Assembly: GCA_031459655.1 (NCBI GenBank)
Contig: JAVKID010000039.1
Location: 1 to 27,408, forward strand
Direction: 5' to 3'
DNA from: Fervidifonticultor_A octavus_A
GTDB taxonomy: Bacteria > Sysuimicrobiota > Sysuimicrobiia > Sysuimicrobiales > Humicultoraceae
DNA length: 27,408 bases
The notes under the pieces are model-generated. The model searched no databases. It worked only from the letters and a program-made list of their open reading frames with translations, and had not been told where the DNA came from. Positions within the stretch are counted from its first letter, which is position 1. Each line of letters starts with the position of its first letter. Below are positions 7,979 through 14,813 of this stretch, one piece after another. A program made the translations under genes and the position numbers.

Positions 7979-8535
7979 TTCGGATCAACCTCCTCCCCCG
8001 CGTCCCCCGGCGCCGCCTCCCCGGCCGGCAGGTCATCGAGGTGGGGGTGCCGCTGGTGGCGCTGGTGGCGGTCGTCGTGCTCTCGGCGGTCATCTCCGGC
8101 CGAAACGCCAGGCTCCAGCAGCAGATTGACGAGACCAACAAGGAGATCGCCGACCTCCAGCCGACGGTGGCCCGGGTCCTCGATCTGGACCGCCGGATCA
8201 CGGTCCTCCGCGAGAAAGAGAGGGTCATCGTGGAACTGGTCCGACAACAGATGCCCGCAGCCGCGGTCCTCAACGAGATCCGGCTGCTGGTGCCCCGGAC
8301 CGTGTGGCTGACCTCGATGAGCGTCCCCGACGCGTCGTCGCTCAGCCTGGAAGGCTTCGCCATGAACTACTACGCCGTGGCCGAACTGATGGACAACCTG
8401 GGCGCCGGGCAACTCTTCCGCCTGGTGGACCTGTCCGTCGTCCAGCTGGATCGGGTCGGCCCCAGGGAGGTCGTGAAGTTCTCCATCACGGCCCGCATCG
8501 GCAGACCGTCGGCCGCAGGGGGTGAACGCCCGTGA
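7975..8535 (+). CDS. pilN: Type IV pilus inner-membrane alignment protein PilN
   Basis: The protein has 186 residues. The N-terminus MIRINLLPR is the PilN signature (consensus INLLP) that docks into PilM. One membrane helix spans about residues 22-43, then a coiled coil (about 47-90, RLQQQIDETNKEIADLQ and onward), then a small ferredoxin-like domain in the periplasm. PilN pairs with PilO to build the inner-membrane ring of the pilus machine. The start is TTG at 7975, overlapping the pilM stop as TTGA. The pilO start in turn overlaps the pilN stop as GTGA. Length and layout fit the family well. Confidence 0.93.
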   Translation: MIRINLLPRVPRRRLPGRQVIEVGVPLVALVAVVVLSAVISGRNARLQQQIDETNKEIADLQPTVARVLDLDRRITVLREKERVIVELVRQQMPAAAVLNEIRLLVPRTVWLTSMSVPDASSLSLEGFAMNYYAVAELMDNLGAGQLFRLVDLSVVQLDRVGPREVVKFSITARIGRPSAAGGERP

Positions 8536-9179
8536 GAGGGCTCTCTCCCCGCGAACGGATCATGGTGTCGCTGGTCGTCGCCGCTGCGATCGTGGCCCTG
8601 TTCTACCTGTTCGTCTACACGCCGCAGACGACGCGCGAACAGCAGTTGACGGCCACGCTCCAGTCGCGGCAGACCGAGCTGGACCGCCTCAAGACCTTGG
8701 CCCAGACCCGCGAGCAGAAGGAGCGCGAGTTTCAGGCGCTCTCGGAGCGCATCCGGCTCGTGGAGCTGAAGCTCCCGCCTGAGCGCGAGATCCCGCGCCT
8801 GATCCGGCAGCTCCAGGACGTGGCCGCCTCGCTGGGGATCAAACTGACGCTGCTGCGGCCCGGTCCCAACCAGCCCGGCCCGTCCGCGGCGCCTGCGGGC
8901 GCGCCCGCGCCGACCCCCGGGGCTCCCGGGGAGGCCCAGGCCGCTCCGGCGCGACCGGGGCAGCCGGCGGCGCCGCCGCGCTACCAGCTGTTCCGGCTGG
9001 ATCTGGCCTTCGACGGCACCTATGCCGACCTGATGGCGTTCCTGGCCCGGCTGGAGGACTTCCCTCGGTTCCTGGTGCTGACGCAGGTCTCGATCGCTCC
9101 GGCCGAGTTGCCGCGACTGCGGGTGACGCTGGCCGCCAACACCTTCGTGCTGCCGCGGGAAGCCCCGACGCCCCCGTAG
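8532..9179 (+). CDS. pilO: Type IV pilus inner-membrane alignment protein PilO
   Basis: The protein has 215 residues. A single membrane helix (about 12-29) is followed by a coiled coil (about 35-80) with LVELKLPPEREIPRLIRQLQ, the PilO hallmark. Residues 109-149 form a Pro/Ala/Gly-rich insert that interrupts the globular domain, which resumes at YQLFRLDLAFDGTYADLMAF. That second part matches the PilO ferredoxin-like fold. PilO binds PilN and, in known systems, PilP. Most PilO proteins have no such insert. The GTG start overlaps the pilN stop by four bases. The next gene begins 21 bp downstream, so it may be co-transcribed. Confidence 0.92.
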   Translation: MRGLSPRERIMVSLVVAAAIVALFYLFVYTPQTTREQQLTATLQSRQTELDRLKTLAQTREQKEREFQALSERIRLVELKLPPEREIPRLIRQLQDVAASLGIKLTLLRPGPNQPGPSAAPAGAPAPTPGAPGEAQAAPARPGQPAAPPRYQLFRLDLAFDGTYADLMAFLARLEDFPRFLVLTQVSIAPAELPRLRVTLAANTFVLPREAPTPP

Positions 9180-9200
9180 GGCCGTCGGGATCCGATACCG

Positions 9201-10193
9201 GTGACGAGCCGACTGGCCAGCCTGCTCGATCGCGAGCAGGATCGCATCGCGGTGAGTTGGGCCGCGGCCCTCTCCCGGATGCGGCCGTCTGCGTTCGTCT
9301 ACCGGCCCCTGGAGGAGCTGCGCCGGCTCGGCCGTTCCTACCTCACCGAACTGATCGGCTACCTGGACACCGACGATCCCAGCCGCCTGCGCGAGTTCAT
9401 CCACCGCGAGGCCGCCCTGCGCCTGAGCATGGGCTTCGGCGCGGCCGAAGTCGTTCAGGGGTTTTTGGCCTTCCGCGACCTGGCGCAGGAGTTGTGCGAG
9501 GAGATCGCCGCAGATCCGGAGGACCGGATTACGCTGCTGCGGGGCCTCACCGAGGCCACCGACTTCACCGTCGTGGAGTTCGTGACCCAGTTCCAGCGCC
9601 TCGCCGAGGAGCGGGCCGCCGCCCAGGCCCAGGAACTCGAGCAACTCCAGCACGCCCTCGTGGACCAGGCGGTCCAGGATGCCCTCACCGACATGTTCAC
9701 GGCCCGAGTCTTCGACGAGCACCTCACGGTGGAGATCAAGCGCGCGGCCCGCTATCGCCGAGCGTTTGCGCTCATCGTCTGCGACATCGATCACTTCGCG
9801 GCCTTCCGCGGCCGCTACGGCGACCGGGCCGCCGAGGAGGCGCTGCGGTCCATCGCGGGGCTGCTGCGCGAACTCACCCGGGACGTGGACGTGAAGGCGC
9901 GGACCGATGAGACGGAGTTCAGCCTGGCGATGCCCGAGACATCGCTCTCATCGGCCTTCGTGGTGGCGGAGCGCGTACGTGGCGAGGTGGCCGACGCCCG
10001 CCTGGCCGTCACCGTGCTGGGCGACGACGGGAAGGGCGAGTTGACACTGTCGGTGGGCGTGGGAGCGCATCCGGACCACGGCGGAACCGCGCGCGAACTC
10101 ATGCAGGCGGTCCGGGCCGCCCGGGACCGCGCCCGCATGCTGGGCGGCGACGTCGTGATCCAGGCCGAAGCCGACGCCGCCCCGGTGGGGTAG
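9201..10193 (+). CDS. Degenerate GGDEF protein with RsbRD-like N-terminal domain; likely c-di-GMP receptor
   Basis: The protein has 330 residues and no membrane segment. Residues 1-130 are helical, with DREQDRIAVSWAAAL and later FGAAEVVQGFLAFRDL, resembling the RsbRD_N/globin-like sensor domains that precede GGDEF domains. A short helix (130-155) leads to a GGDEF domain from about 158, with DALTDMFTARVFDE and DIDHF (195-199). The catalytic GG(D/E)EF is replaced by DETEF (236-240), losing both glycines and the metal-binding acidic residue, so cyclase activity is unlikely. The inhibitory site RxxD is intact as RDVD (227-230), exactly five residues before the motif. This suggests c-di-GMP binding. 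The gene starts 21 bp after pilO and may tie pilus function to c-di-GMP. Confidence 0.85.
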   Translation: MTSRLASLLDREQDRIAVSWAAALSRMRPSAFVYRPLEELRRLGRSYLTELIGYLDTDDPSRLREFIHREAALRLSMGFGAAEVVQGFLAFRDLAQELCEEIAADPEDRITLLRGLTEATDFTVVEFVTQFQRLAEERAAAQAQELEQLQHALVDQAVQDALTDMFTARVFDEHLTVEIKRAARYRRAFALIVCDIDHFAAFRGRYGDRAAEEALRSIAGLLRELTRDVDVKARTDETEFSLAMPETSLSSAFVVAERVRGEVADARLAVTVLGDDGKGELTLSVGVGAHPDHGGTARELMQAVRAARDRARMLGGDVVIQAEADAAPVG

Positions 10194-10202
10194 TCGGGCG
10201 GC

Positions 10203-10901
10203 CTACAGCCGCGCGCGCTGCTGGTCCCGGAGCATCCGGCTGGCCTCGAGGTGCGTGAGCCAGACTCCGGTCTGCTGGTAGACGACGTAGCGGAGGAACC
10301 CTACGACGGACATGTACTGGGTCTCGGGCGAGAACGGCTTGAGGTCCTCCACCCGCGGCATCGAGACCAGCCCGACGTCGATGGACGTGGGCGGGGAGGC
10401 CAGGGCCGGCACGTCGGAGGCCGGGGTCGCGTGCGTGCGGGGTGGGTAGACGATGATGATCGAGACCACCACGCCGTCCAGACCGAAGGCGATGCCGTGC
10501 TGATCGTAGGCGATGCCCAGCAGTCCCTCGACCACGGCGTCGTTGAACTGGGAGCCGTAGGCGCGCCGCACATCGGACACTGTCGAGCCCAGCGCGATCC
10601 CCTCGGCGGTGCGCAGCAGGCTGTTGGTCGTGGAGATGGCCCGCACCACGCCGTCGGTGGCGTAGACGTTGAGCCCGTAGCGGGGGAAGGTCAGCAGCGT
10701 CCCGTCGCGCAGCGGCCGGGTCTCCGCAGGGGAGCCCAGGCGTCCCAGCGTCGACGACACCGACCGGCCCAGCGCCACGCCCGCGATGCTGTGCCCGGGG
10801 ATGATGAGGACGGGTGGCGACGTGGGCGCGGGCTGGGCGACGACCGGCAGGGCGATTCCGAGGATGACCACAATGACGAGGGGCCAACTGCTCCGTGTCA
10901 T
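10203..10901 (-). CDS. Secreted protein of unknown function with an internal duplication
   Basis: The protein has 232 residues on the minus strand, convergent with the GGDEF gene (9-bp gap) and divergent from pilD. An N-terminal signal peptide, MTRSSWPLVIVVILGIALP followed by VVAQ, ends near residue 23 with no lipobox. Two similar modules follow. The first contains GVALGRSVSSTLGRLGSP and YGLNVYATDGVVRAI. The second contains GIALGSTVSDVRRAYGSQ and HGIAFGLDGVVVSII. Each looks like a 'G-GxSxxxVxxxLG ... Y...GL.v....dg.V..I' unit seen in many exported hypothetical proteins. The C-terminal 70 residues are not repeated. An upstream ATG at 10943 is less likely because it would add 14 residues before the signal peptide. 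Its function is unknown. Confidence 0.75.
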   Translation of the reverse strand: MTRSSWPLVIVVILGIALPVVAQPAPTSPPVLIIPGHSIAGVALGRSVSSTLGRLGSPAETRPLRDGTLLTFPRYGLNVYATDGVVRAISTTNSLLRTAEGIALGSTVSDVRRAYGSQFNDAVVEGLLGIAYDQHGIAFGLDGVVVSIIIVYPPRTHATPASDVPALASPPTSIDVGLVSMPRVEDLKPFSPETQYMSVVGFLRYVVYQQTGVWLTHLEASRMLRDQQRARL

Positions 10902-10903
10902 GG

Positions 10904-10960
10904 GTTTCGTCTCCCTCGTGCGACTGATGCGACGATGAGCCACCGGTCCCGTTTCGTCTC
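10904..10960. repeat. 10-bp direct repeats in the divergent gap
   Basis: GTTTCGTCTC occurs at 10904-10913 and 10951-10960 in the 131-bp gap between the minus-strand gene and pilD. The 47-bp spacing is four to five helical turns. It could be an operator, but the repeat is short. Confidence 0.3.
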
Positions 10961-11032
10961 GCCGTGGTGTTCGGGATTCAGGGCGGATTTCCTCCCGCGC
11001 GGCGCAGACGGCCGCGCGATGGCGCCGGCGGC

Positions 11033-11818
11033 ATGAGCGCCGTCACGCTCCTCGTCATGGCCGCCTTCGGCGCCGTGGTCGGCAGCTTCGCCAACGTGGT
11101 CATCCACCGCGTGCCCCGCCGCCAGTCCGTGGTGGTCCCTGGCTCGCGCTGCCCCCGCTGCGGCGCTCCCATCCGTGCCGCGGACAACATCCCGCTGATC
11201 AGCTTCGTCCTCCTGCGCGGCCGGTGCCGGACCTGCGGGGGAAAGATCTCGCCGCGCTACCCGGTGGTGGAGGCCCTCATGGCCGCACTGGCCGTCGCCG
11301 TCTATCTTCGGTTCCCACAACCCCTGGGGTTGAGTCCCTTCCCCTGGACGCTGGTGTCGGGATGGACCTTCGCCTTCCTGCTGCTGGCTATCACGTTCAT
11401 CGACCTGGATCACCAGATCATCCCCCATCGCCTCACGTGGCCCGGCATCGGCCTCGGCCTGGTGCTTGCTGCCGGCCAGGGACGGGTGGTGGCCGCGCTG
11501 CTCGCGGGATTGGCGGGGGCTGCCCTCATCCTGGCCATCATCCTGGCCAGTGTCCTGATCATGAAGCAGGAGGGGATGGGGCTGGGCGATGCCTGGCTCG
11601 CTGCCCTGATGGGCGTCTACCTCGGCTGGCCGCAGGTTGGGGTCGCCCTCCTGCTGGCCATCTACCTCGGTGGGCTGGCGGGGCTGGTGCTGTGGGCCCT
11701 GCGCATCCGCGGCCGCCGGGACCCGATCCCCTTCGGCCCGGCCCTGGCCGCCGGGGGGCTCCTGACGCTGTTCTGGGGACAGGCGGTCGTGGACTCGTTC
11801 CTGTGGTTCTGGCGGTAA
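11033..11818 (+). CDS. pilD: Type IV prepilin peptidase/N-methyltransferase PilD
   Basis: The protein has 261 residues, the full length for this family. It has an N-terminal membrane helix with VVGSFANVVIHRVPRRQS, then a cytoplasmic zinc-binding domain with Cys pairs 40/43 (CPRC) and 65/68 (CRTC). It also has the NIPLISFVLLRGRC segment conserved in PilD/GspO. The catalytic aspartates are in FIDLDHQIIP (about Asp124) and GMGLGDAW (Asp186, the GxGxGD motif). About seven to eight membrane helices are visible. It cuts the leaders of the pseudopilins encoded upstream and methylates the new N-terminal residue. The ATG at 11033 is chosen over an in-frame GTG at 10964 because the family begins directly with the membrane helix. 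Confidence 0.95.
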   Translation: MSAVTLLVMAAFGAVVGSFANVVIHRVPRRQSVVVPGSRCPRCGAPIRAADNIPLISFVLLRGRCRTCGGKISPRYPVVEALMAALAVAVYLRFPQPLGLSPFPWTLVSGWTFAFLLLAITFIDLDHQIIPHRLTWPGIGLGLVLAAGQGRVVAALLAGLAGAALILAIILASVLIMKQEGMGLGDAWLAALMGVYLGWPQVGVALLLAIYLGGLAGLVLWALRIRGRRDPIPFGPALAAGGLLTLFWGQAVVDSFLWFWR

Positions 11819-11822
11819 GTTT

Positions 11823-11884
11823 GGTGGAAATCCCCAGGTCTATGGGGAAGGAGTTTGGGGCACTCTGTTGAAGGGGATTCCACC
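11823..11884 (+). promoter_or_regulatory. Possible structured leader with competing hairpins before pilP
   Basis: GGTGGAAATCCCC at 11823-11835 can pair with GGGGATTCCACC at 11873-11884 (one bulged A), closing a 62-nt region. The same CCCC (11832-11835) can instead pair with GGGG at 11844-11847 or 11857-11860, so alternative folds exclude each other. It lies between pilD and pilP, 65 bp before the pilP start. No run of T follows, so it is not a simple intrinsic terminator. Confidence 0.45.
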
Positions 11885-11949
11885 GACGCTCGTGTGGGGC
11901 CTGCCGGGGCTCCGTTCGCACTTTTGGGTTCGCACATAGAGGGGGCCTC

Positions 11950-12609
11950 ATGCGCAAGGCACTGGACTATCTCCGCACGCATCCCATCGTCGCCCTGGCG
12001 ATCCTCGTCGGGATCGTCGGCGTCATCCTGCTGTGGCCACGGTCTCAACCCCCGGCGCCGGTCGTGCAGCCCGCGCCGCCGGGCCCCGCGCCGTCGCCGG
12101 CCGTTCCTTCGCCCGGCGCGCCACCCCCTTCGGCCGGGCCGCAGCCAACACCCTCGCCGGCCGCTGCGCCTCCGCCGCGTGCGGCGGCCGCGCCACCCGC
12201 CGACGCCGGCCGGCCAGATCCCTTTGCGCCGCTGGTGAGGCCGGAGGCGGGGGGCGTCCAGCCCGGCCTGCCGGCGCCGCCGCCCGCGCCGCTTCCGCCG
12301 CCGCTGTTCCCCGGCCAGACGCCGGCAGCCCCCGAGCCAGCCGCCACGCCGCCCCCGCCCAAGGAGGCGAGCGGAGCCCGGCTCGTCGGAATCGTCGGCG
12401 AGACGTCGGGCGTGGCCATCGTGCGGATCGGTGAGCAGACCTACATTGTCGCCACCGGCGACGTCATCCTGAACAAGATCAGGGTCACGGTCGTCGACGT
12501 GCTCAAAGGCCTCGTCGTCCTGGAGCAAGAAGGAGAGCGGTTTGAGTTGAAGTTGGGAGGGGTGAGCGCACCGCATGTTGCCGTCACCGCATCGTCGGGC
12601 ATCAGCTAG
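11950..12609 (+). CDS. pilP: PilP-like pilus periplasmic protein with N-terminal membrane anchor
   Basis: The protein has 219 residues. The N-terminus has one hydrophobic helix (about 12-29) and no lipobox, so it looks membrane-anchored like GspC rather than a lipoprotein like classical PilP. Residues 33-138 are nearly all Pro, Ala and Gly. Within this stretch RPDPFAPL (88-95) is the 'RDPFxP' motif shared by PilP and GspC HR-type proteins. The C-terminal domain (about 141-205) with ARLVGIVGETSGVAIVRI and YIVATGDVI is the PilP beta-sandwich, which binds secretin N-domains. It would link PilN/PilO to PilQ. The ATG at 11950 has GAGGGGG six bases upstream. The gene overlaps pilQ by 35 bp. Confidence 0.82.
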   Translation: MRKALDYLRTHPIVALAILVGIVGVILLWPRSQPPAPVVQPAPPGPAPSPAVPSPGAPPPSAGPQPTPSPAAAPPPRAAAAPPADAGRPDPFAPLVRPEAGGVQPGLPAPPPAPLPPPLFPGQTPAAPEPAATPPPPKEASGARLVGIVGETSGVAIVRIGEQTYIVATGDVILNKIRVTVVDVLKGLVVLEQEGERFELKLGGVSAPHVAVTASSGIS

Positions 12610-14296
12610 ACTCCTCGGCGCAGGCGCCGTCGTCCTCGTCCTCGCGCTGGTCCCGGTGGCCCCGGCCCTCCCCCAGGCGGAGGGCCTCCGCGTCACCCAG
12701 GTGACCGTCAAAGTCTTCGGCGACACCGTGCAACTCGCCGTGACGGCCACGGGCCCGCTCACCTACCGGACCCTCCAGCTCTCGGCGCCGACCCGACTGA
12801 TCATCGACCTGCCCGGGGCCGTGCTCGACGCGGCCGTGCCGCCCCTCATTGATGTGGACCGGGGCGGCATCGCCCGGGTCCGGACCGGGCAGTTGCAGGT
12901 GAATCCGGCCATCGCCCGGATCGCCGTGGACCTGGTCACCCCCGTGCCGTTCACCCTGACGACCAGCACCCCGTCGGTGCTGGTCGCCAAGTTCACCGCC
13001 CGCCCGGCCGTGGCGGCCCCTGCGCAGGTCCCGCCCCCGGTGACGCCGGCCGTGCCGGCGCCCGTGGCCCAGGCGCCTCCCCCAGTGCCTCAGGCGGCGC
13101 CGGCTGCGACGCTGGCGCAGGCGCAGCCGCCGACGCCCAGCCGCATCACCCTGGAGTTCCGGAACACCGAACTCGCCGATGTCCTCAGCGCGCTGGCGAA
13201 AGTGTGCAACCTCAACATCGTGACCGACGCCTCGGTGAAAGGACAGGTCACCGTCCGACTAGTCGAGCTCACCTGCGACGAGGCCCTCCGCTTCATCCTG
13301 GAGGCCAACAATCTGGGATTCCGGCGGATCGGGCGGAACCTCATCATCATGGCGGCGGACAAACTGGCCCCGCCCCCGGAGGTGCCCGAGTCGGTGACCT
13401 ACCCGATCGGGTTCGGCACCGCCAAGGACGTGGCGGACGCCATCCGGGCGGCCGTGCCCGGCGTCCGCGTGACCCACGACGTCCGCTCCAACGCCGTGGT
13501 GGTGGTCGGCACCCAGGCCCAGCATGAGGAAGTTCGCAAGATCCTGGCCAGCCTGGACATCGCGCTGGTGCAGATCATGATCGAGACGCGGGTCGTGGAC
13601 GTCAGCATGTCGGACCTGCAGAACCTCGGCCTCAACTGGGGCCTGACCGCCGTGCCGGTCATTCGCGTCACGGGCACCGGGCCGACGGCGCCGGCCCCGC
13701 CCGGCGAGACGATCGGGCAGATCGTCGTCGGGATCCACGGCAGCCTCAACATCGTCGCCGCCCTCGACGCCCTGGTGACCCAGCGCAAGGCCAGGGTGAT
13801 CACGGCGCCGCGCGTCGCCGCCATCGACGGCAACGAGGCCCAGGTCAACCTGGGCGAGGAAGTCCCCATCCCCTCCATTGACTCGGCCGGCCGGCTGACC
13901 TTCACCTTCAAGCCGATCGGCGTGATCCTGCGAATCCTCCCGAAGGTGAACCGGGACGGGATCATCACGACCAAGGTGGAACCCGAGGTCTCCTCTGTCA
14001 TCGAGTTCCTCCCGACCTCGTCGGGTCCGGTGCCGCGCATCGCGACCCGCAAGGCGACGACGACGGTGTCGGTGCGCAACGGCGAGTCCATCATCCTGGC
14101 CGGCCTGATCAGCGCCGAGGAGCGGCGGACGACCATCAAGGTCCCGCTGCTGGGCGACATCCCCATCATCGGCTCGCTGTTCCGGACGACGACCACCGAC
14201 CGCCGCGAGAGCGAGGTGATCTTCGTGGTGACCCCGCAGCTCATCCCGGCGGCCGGCGGCCCGGCGCCCGCGCCGTCGCCCTCGCCGAGGCCGTGA
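12575..14296 (+). CDS. pilQ: Type IV pilus secretin PilQ
   Basis: The protein has 573 residues. A signal peptide covers about 1-32. A single AMIN domain (38-140) is the peptidoglycan-binding module of PilQ. A Pro/Ala linker (143-188) leads to an STN-type N0 domain (191-260, beginning ITLEFRNTELADVLSAL), then one N1/secretin_N domain (about 274-340) and the secretin barrel (about 350-555). The barrel has VITAPRVAAIDGNEAQVNLG and the C-terminal VPLLGDIPIIGSLFRTTTT, the secretin signature. It forms the outer-membrane pore for the pilus. It is shorter than proteobacterial PilQ, with one AMIN domain. The start lies in the end of pilP, with GGGAGGGGTGA about ten bases upstream. Confidence 0.95.
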   Translation: MLPSPHRRASARLLGAGAVVLVLALVPVAPALPQAEGLRVTQVTVKVFGDTVQLAVTATGPLTYRTLQLSAPTRLIIDLPGAVLDAAVPPLIDVDRGGIARVRTGQLQVNPAIARIAVDLVTPVPFTLTTSTPSVLVAKFTARPAVAAPAQVPPPVTPAVPAPVAQAPPPVPQAAPAATLAQAQPPTPSRITLEFRNTELADVLSALAKVCNLNIVTDASVKGQVTVRLVELTCDEALRFILEANNLGFRRIGRNLIIMAADKLAPPPEVPESVTYPIGFGTAKDVADAIRAAVPGVRVTHDVRSNAVVVVGTQAQHEEVRKILASLDIALVQIMIETRVVDVSMSDLQNLGLNWGLTAVPVIRVTGTGPTAPAPPGETIGQIVVGIHGSLNIVAALDALVTQRKARVITAPRVAAIDGNEAQVNLGEEVPIPSIDSAGRLTFTFKPIGVILRILPKVNRDGIITTKVEPEVSSVIEFLPTSSGPVPRIATRKATTTVSVRNGESIILAGLISAEERRTTIKVPLLGDIPIIGSLFRTTTTDRRESEVIFVVTPQLIPAAGGPAPAPSPSPRP

Positions 14297-14297
14297 C

Positions 14298-14738
14298 ATG
14301 CGCGCGCTGCCGGCCGCCCTGGGGCTTGCGCTCCTGCTGACCGCCACGGCGGCGGCGCAGGCCCTCCCGGCCTTCGACACGGGCCGCCTCTACCTCAAGG
14401 AGGCGGATTTCAACGCGGCGATCAGGCCCTATCAGCAGGCGATCGCCTCCGACGCGCGCAACGCGCGGGCGCACTACTGGCTCGGGTTTGCCTACCTGTT
14501 CGCCTACCGGCAGTACCTGGTCCAGGCGGCGCCCTATGCCGCGACGTACCTGGGGCGGGCGGTGGCCCCGCTGGAGGAAGCGATCAAACTCGCTCCAGGC
14601 CACCCCGACGCCTACCTGGCCCTCCACGACGTCTATCACCTGATGGGGGACATGGCGAAGGCGGACGAGGTGATCCTGCGGATGCTCCGGAGCACCCGTC
14701 CGGCCTGGCTGCCGCCGGTCCCGGCTCGGTCTCCGTAG
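14298..14738 (+). CDS. Small secreted TPR protein
   Basis: The protein has 146 residues. An N-terminal signal peptide, MRALPAALGLALLLTATAAA with QA, ends near residue 22 with no lipobox Cys. Two to three tetratricopeptide-like helix pairs follow. One contains YLKEADFNAAIRPYQQAIA and AHYWLGFAYLF. Another has AVAPLEEAIKLAPGHPDAYL and ALHDVYHLMGDMAKADEVI. The gene begins one base after the pilQ stop, so it is in the same operon. TPR proteins in this position (PilF/PilW pilotins) help the secretin assemble in the outer membrane, but those are usually lipoproteins of about 250 residues with six TPRs. A pilotin-like role is therefore only a suggestion. Confidence 0.75.
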   Translation: MRALPAALGLALLLTATAAAQALPAFDTGRLYLKEADFNAAIRPYQQAIASDARNARAHYWLGFAYLFAYRQYLVQAAPYAATYLGRAVAPLEEAIKLAPGHPDAYLALHDVYHLMGDMAKADEVILRMLRSTRPAWLPPVPARSP

Positions 14739-14775
14739 GACGCGCCGTCGTCCCTGCAGGCTCGCGAGGCTGCGG

Positions 14776-14804
14776 TTGAACGCCCTCGGGGCCTACAGTA
14801 TGCT
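14776..14804 (+). promoter_or_regulatory. Sigma-70-like promoter of pepQ, possibly leaderless
   Basis: TTGAAC at 14776-14781 and TATGCT at 14799-14804 are spaced exactly 17 bp, each matching four of six consensus bases including the most conserved ones. Transcription should start about seven bases past the -10, near 14811. The ATG of pepQ is at 14814, so the mRNA would have a leader of 0-4 bases. Confidence 0.6.
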
Positions 14805-14813
14805 ACGGGCTGG

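Noticed and set aside
10194..10202. Terminator between the convergent GGDEF gene and minus-strand gene
   Set aside because: Only a 4-bp stem can form around this 9-bp gap and there is no T run on either strand.
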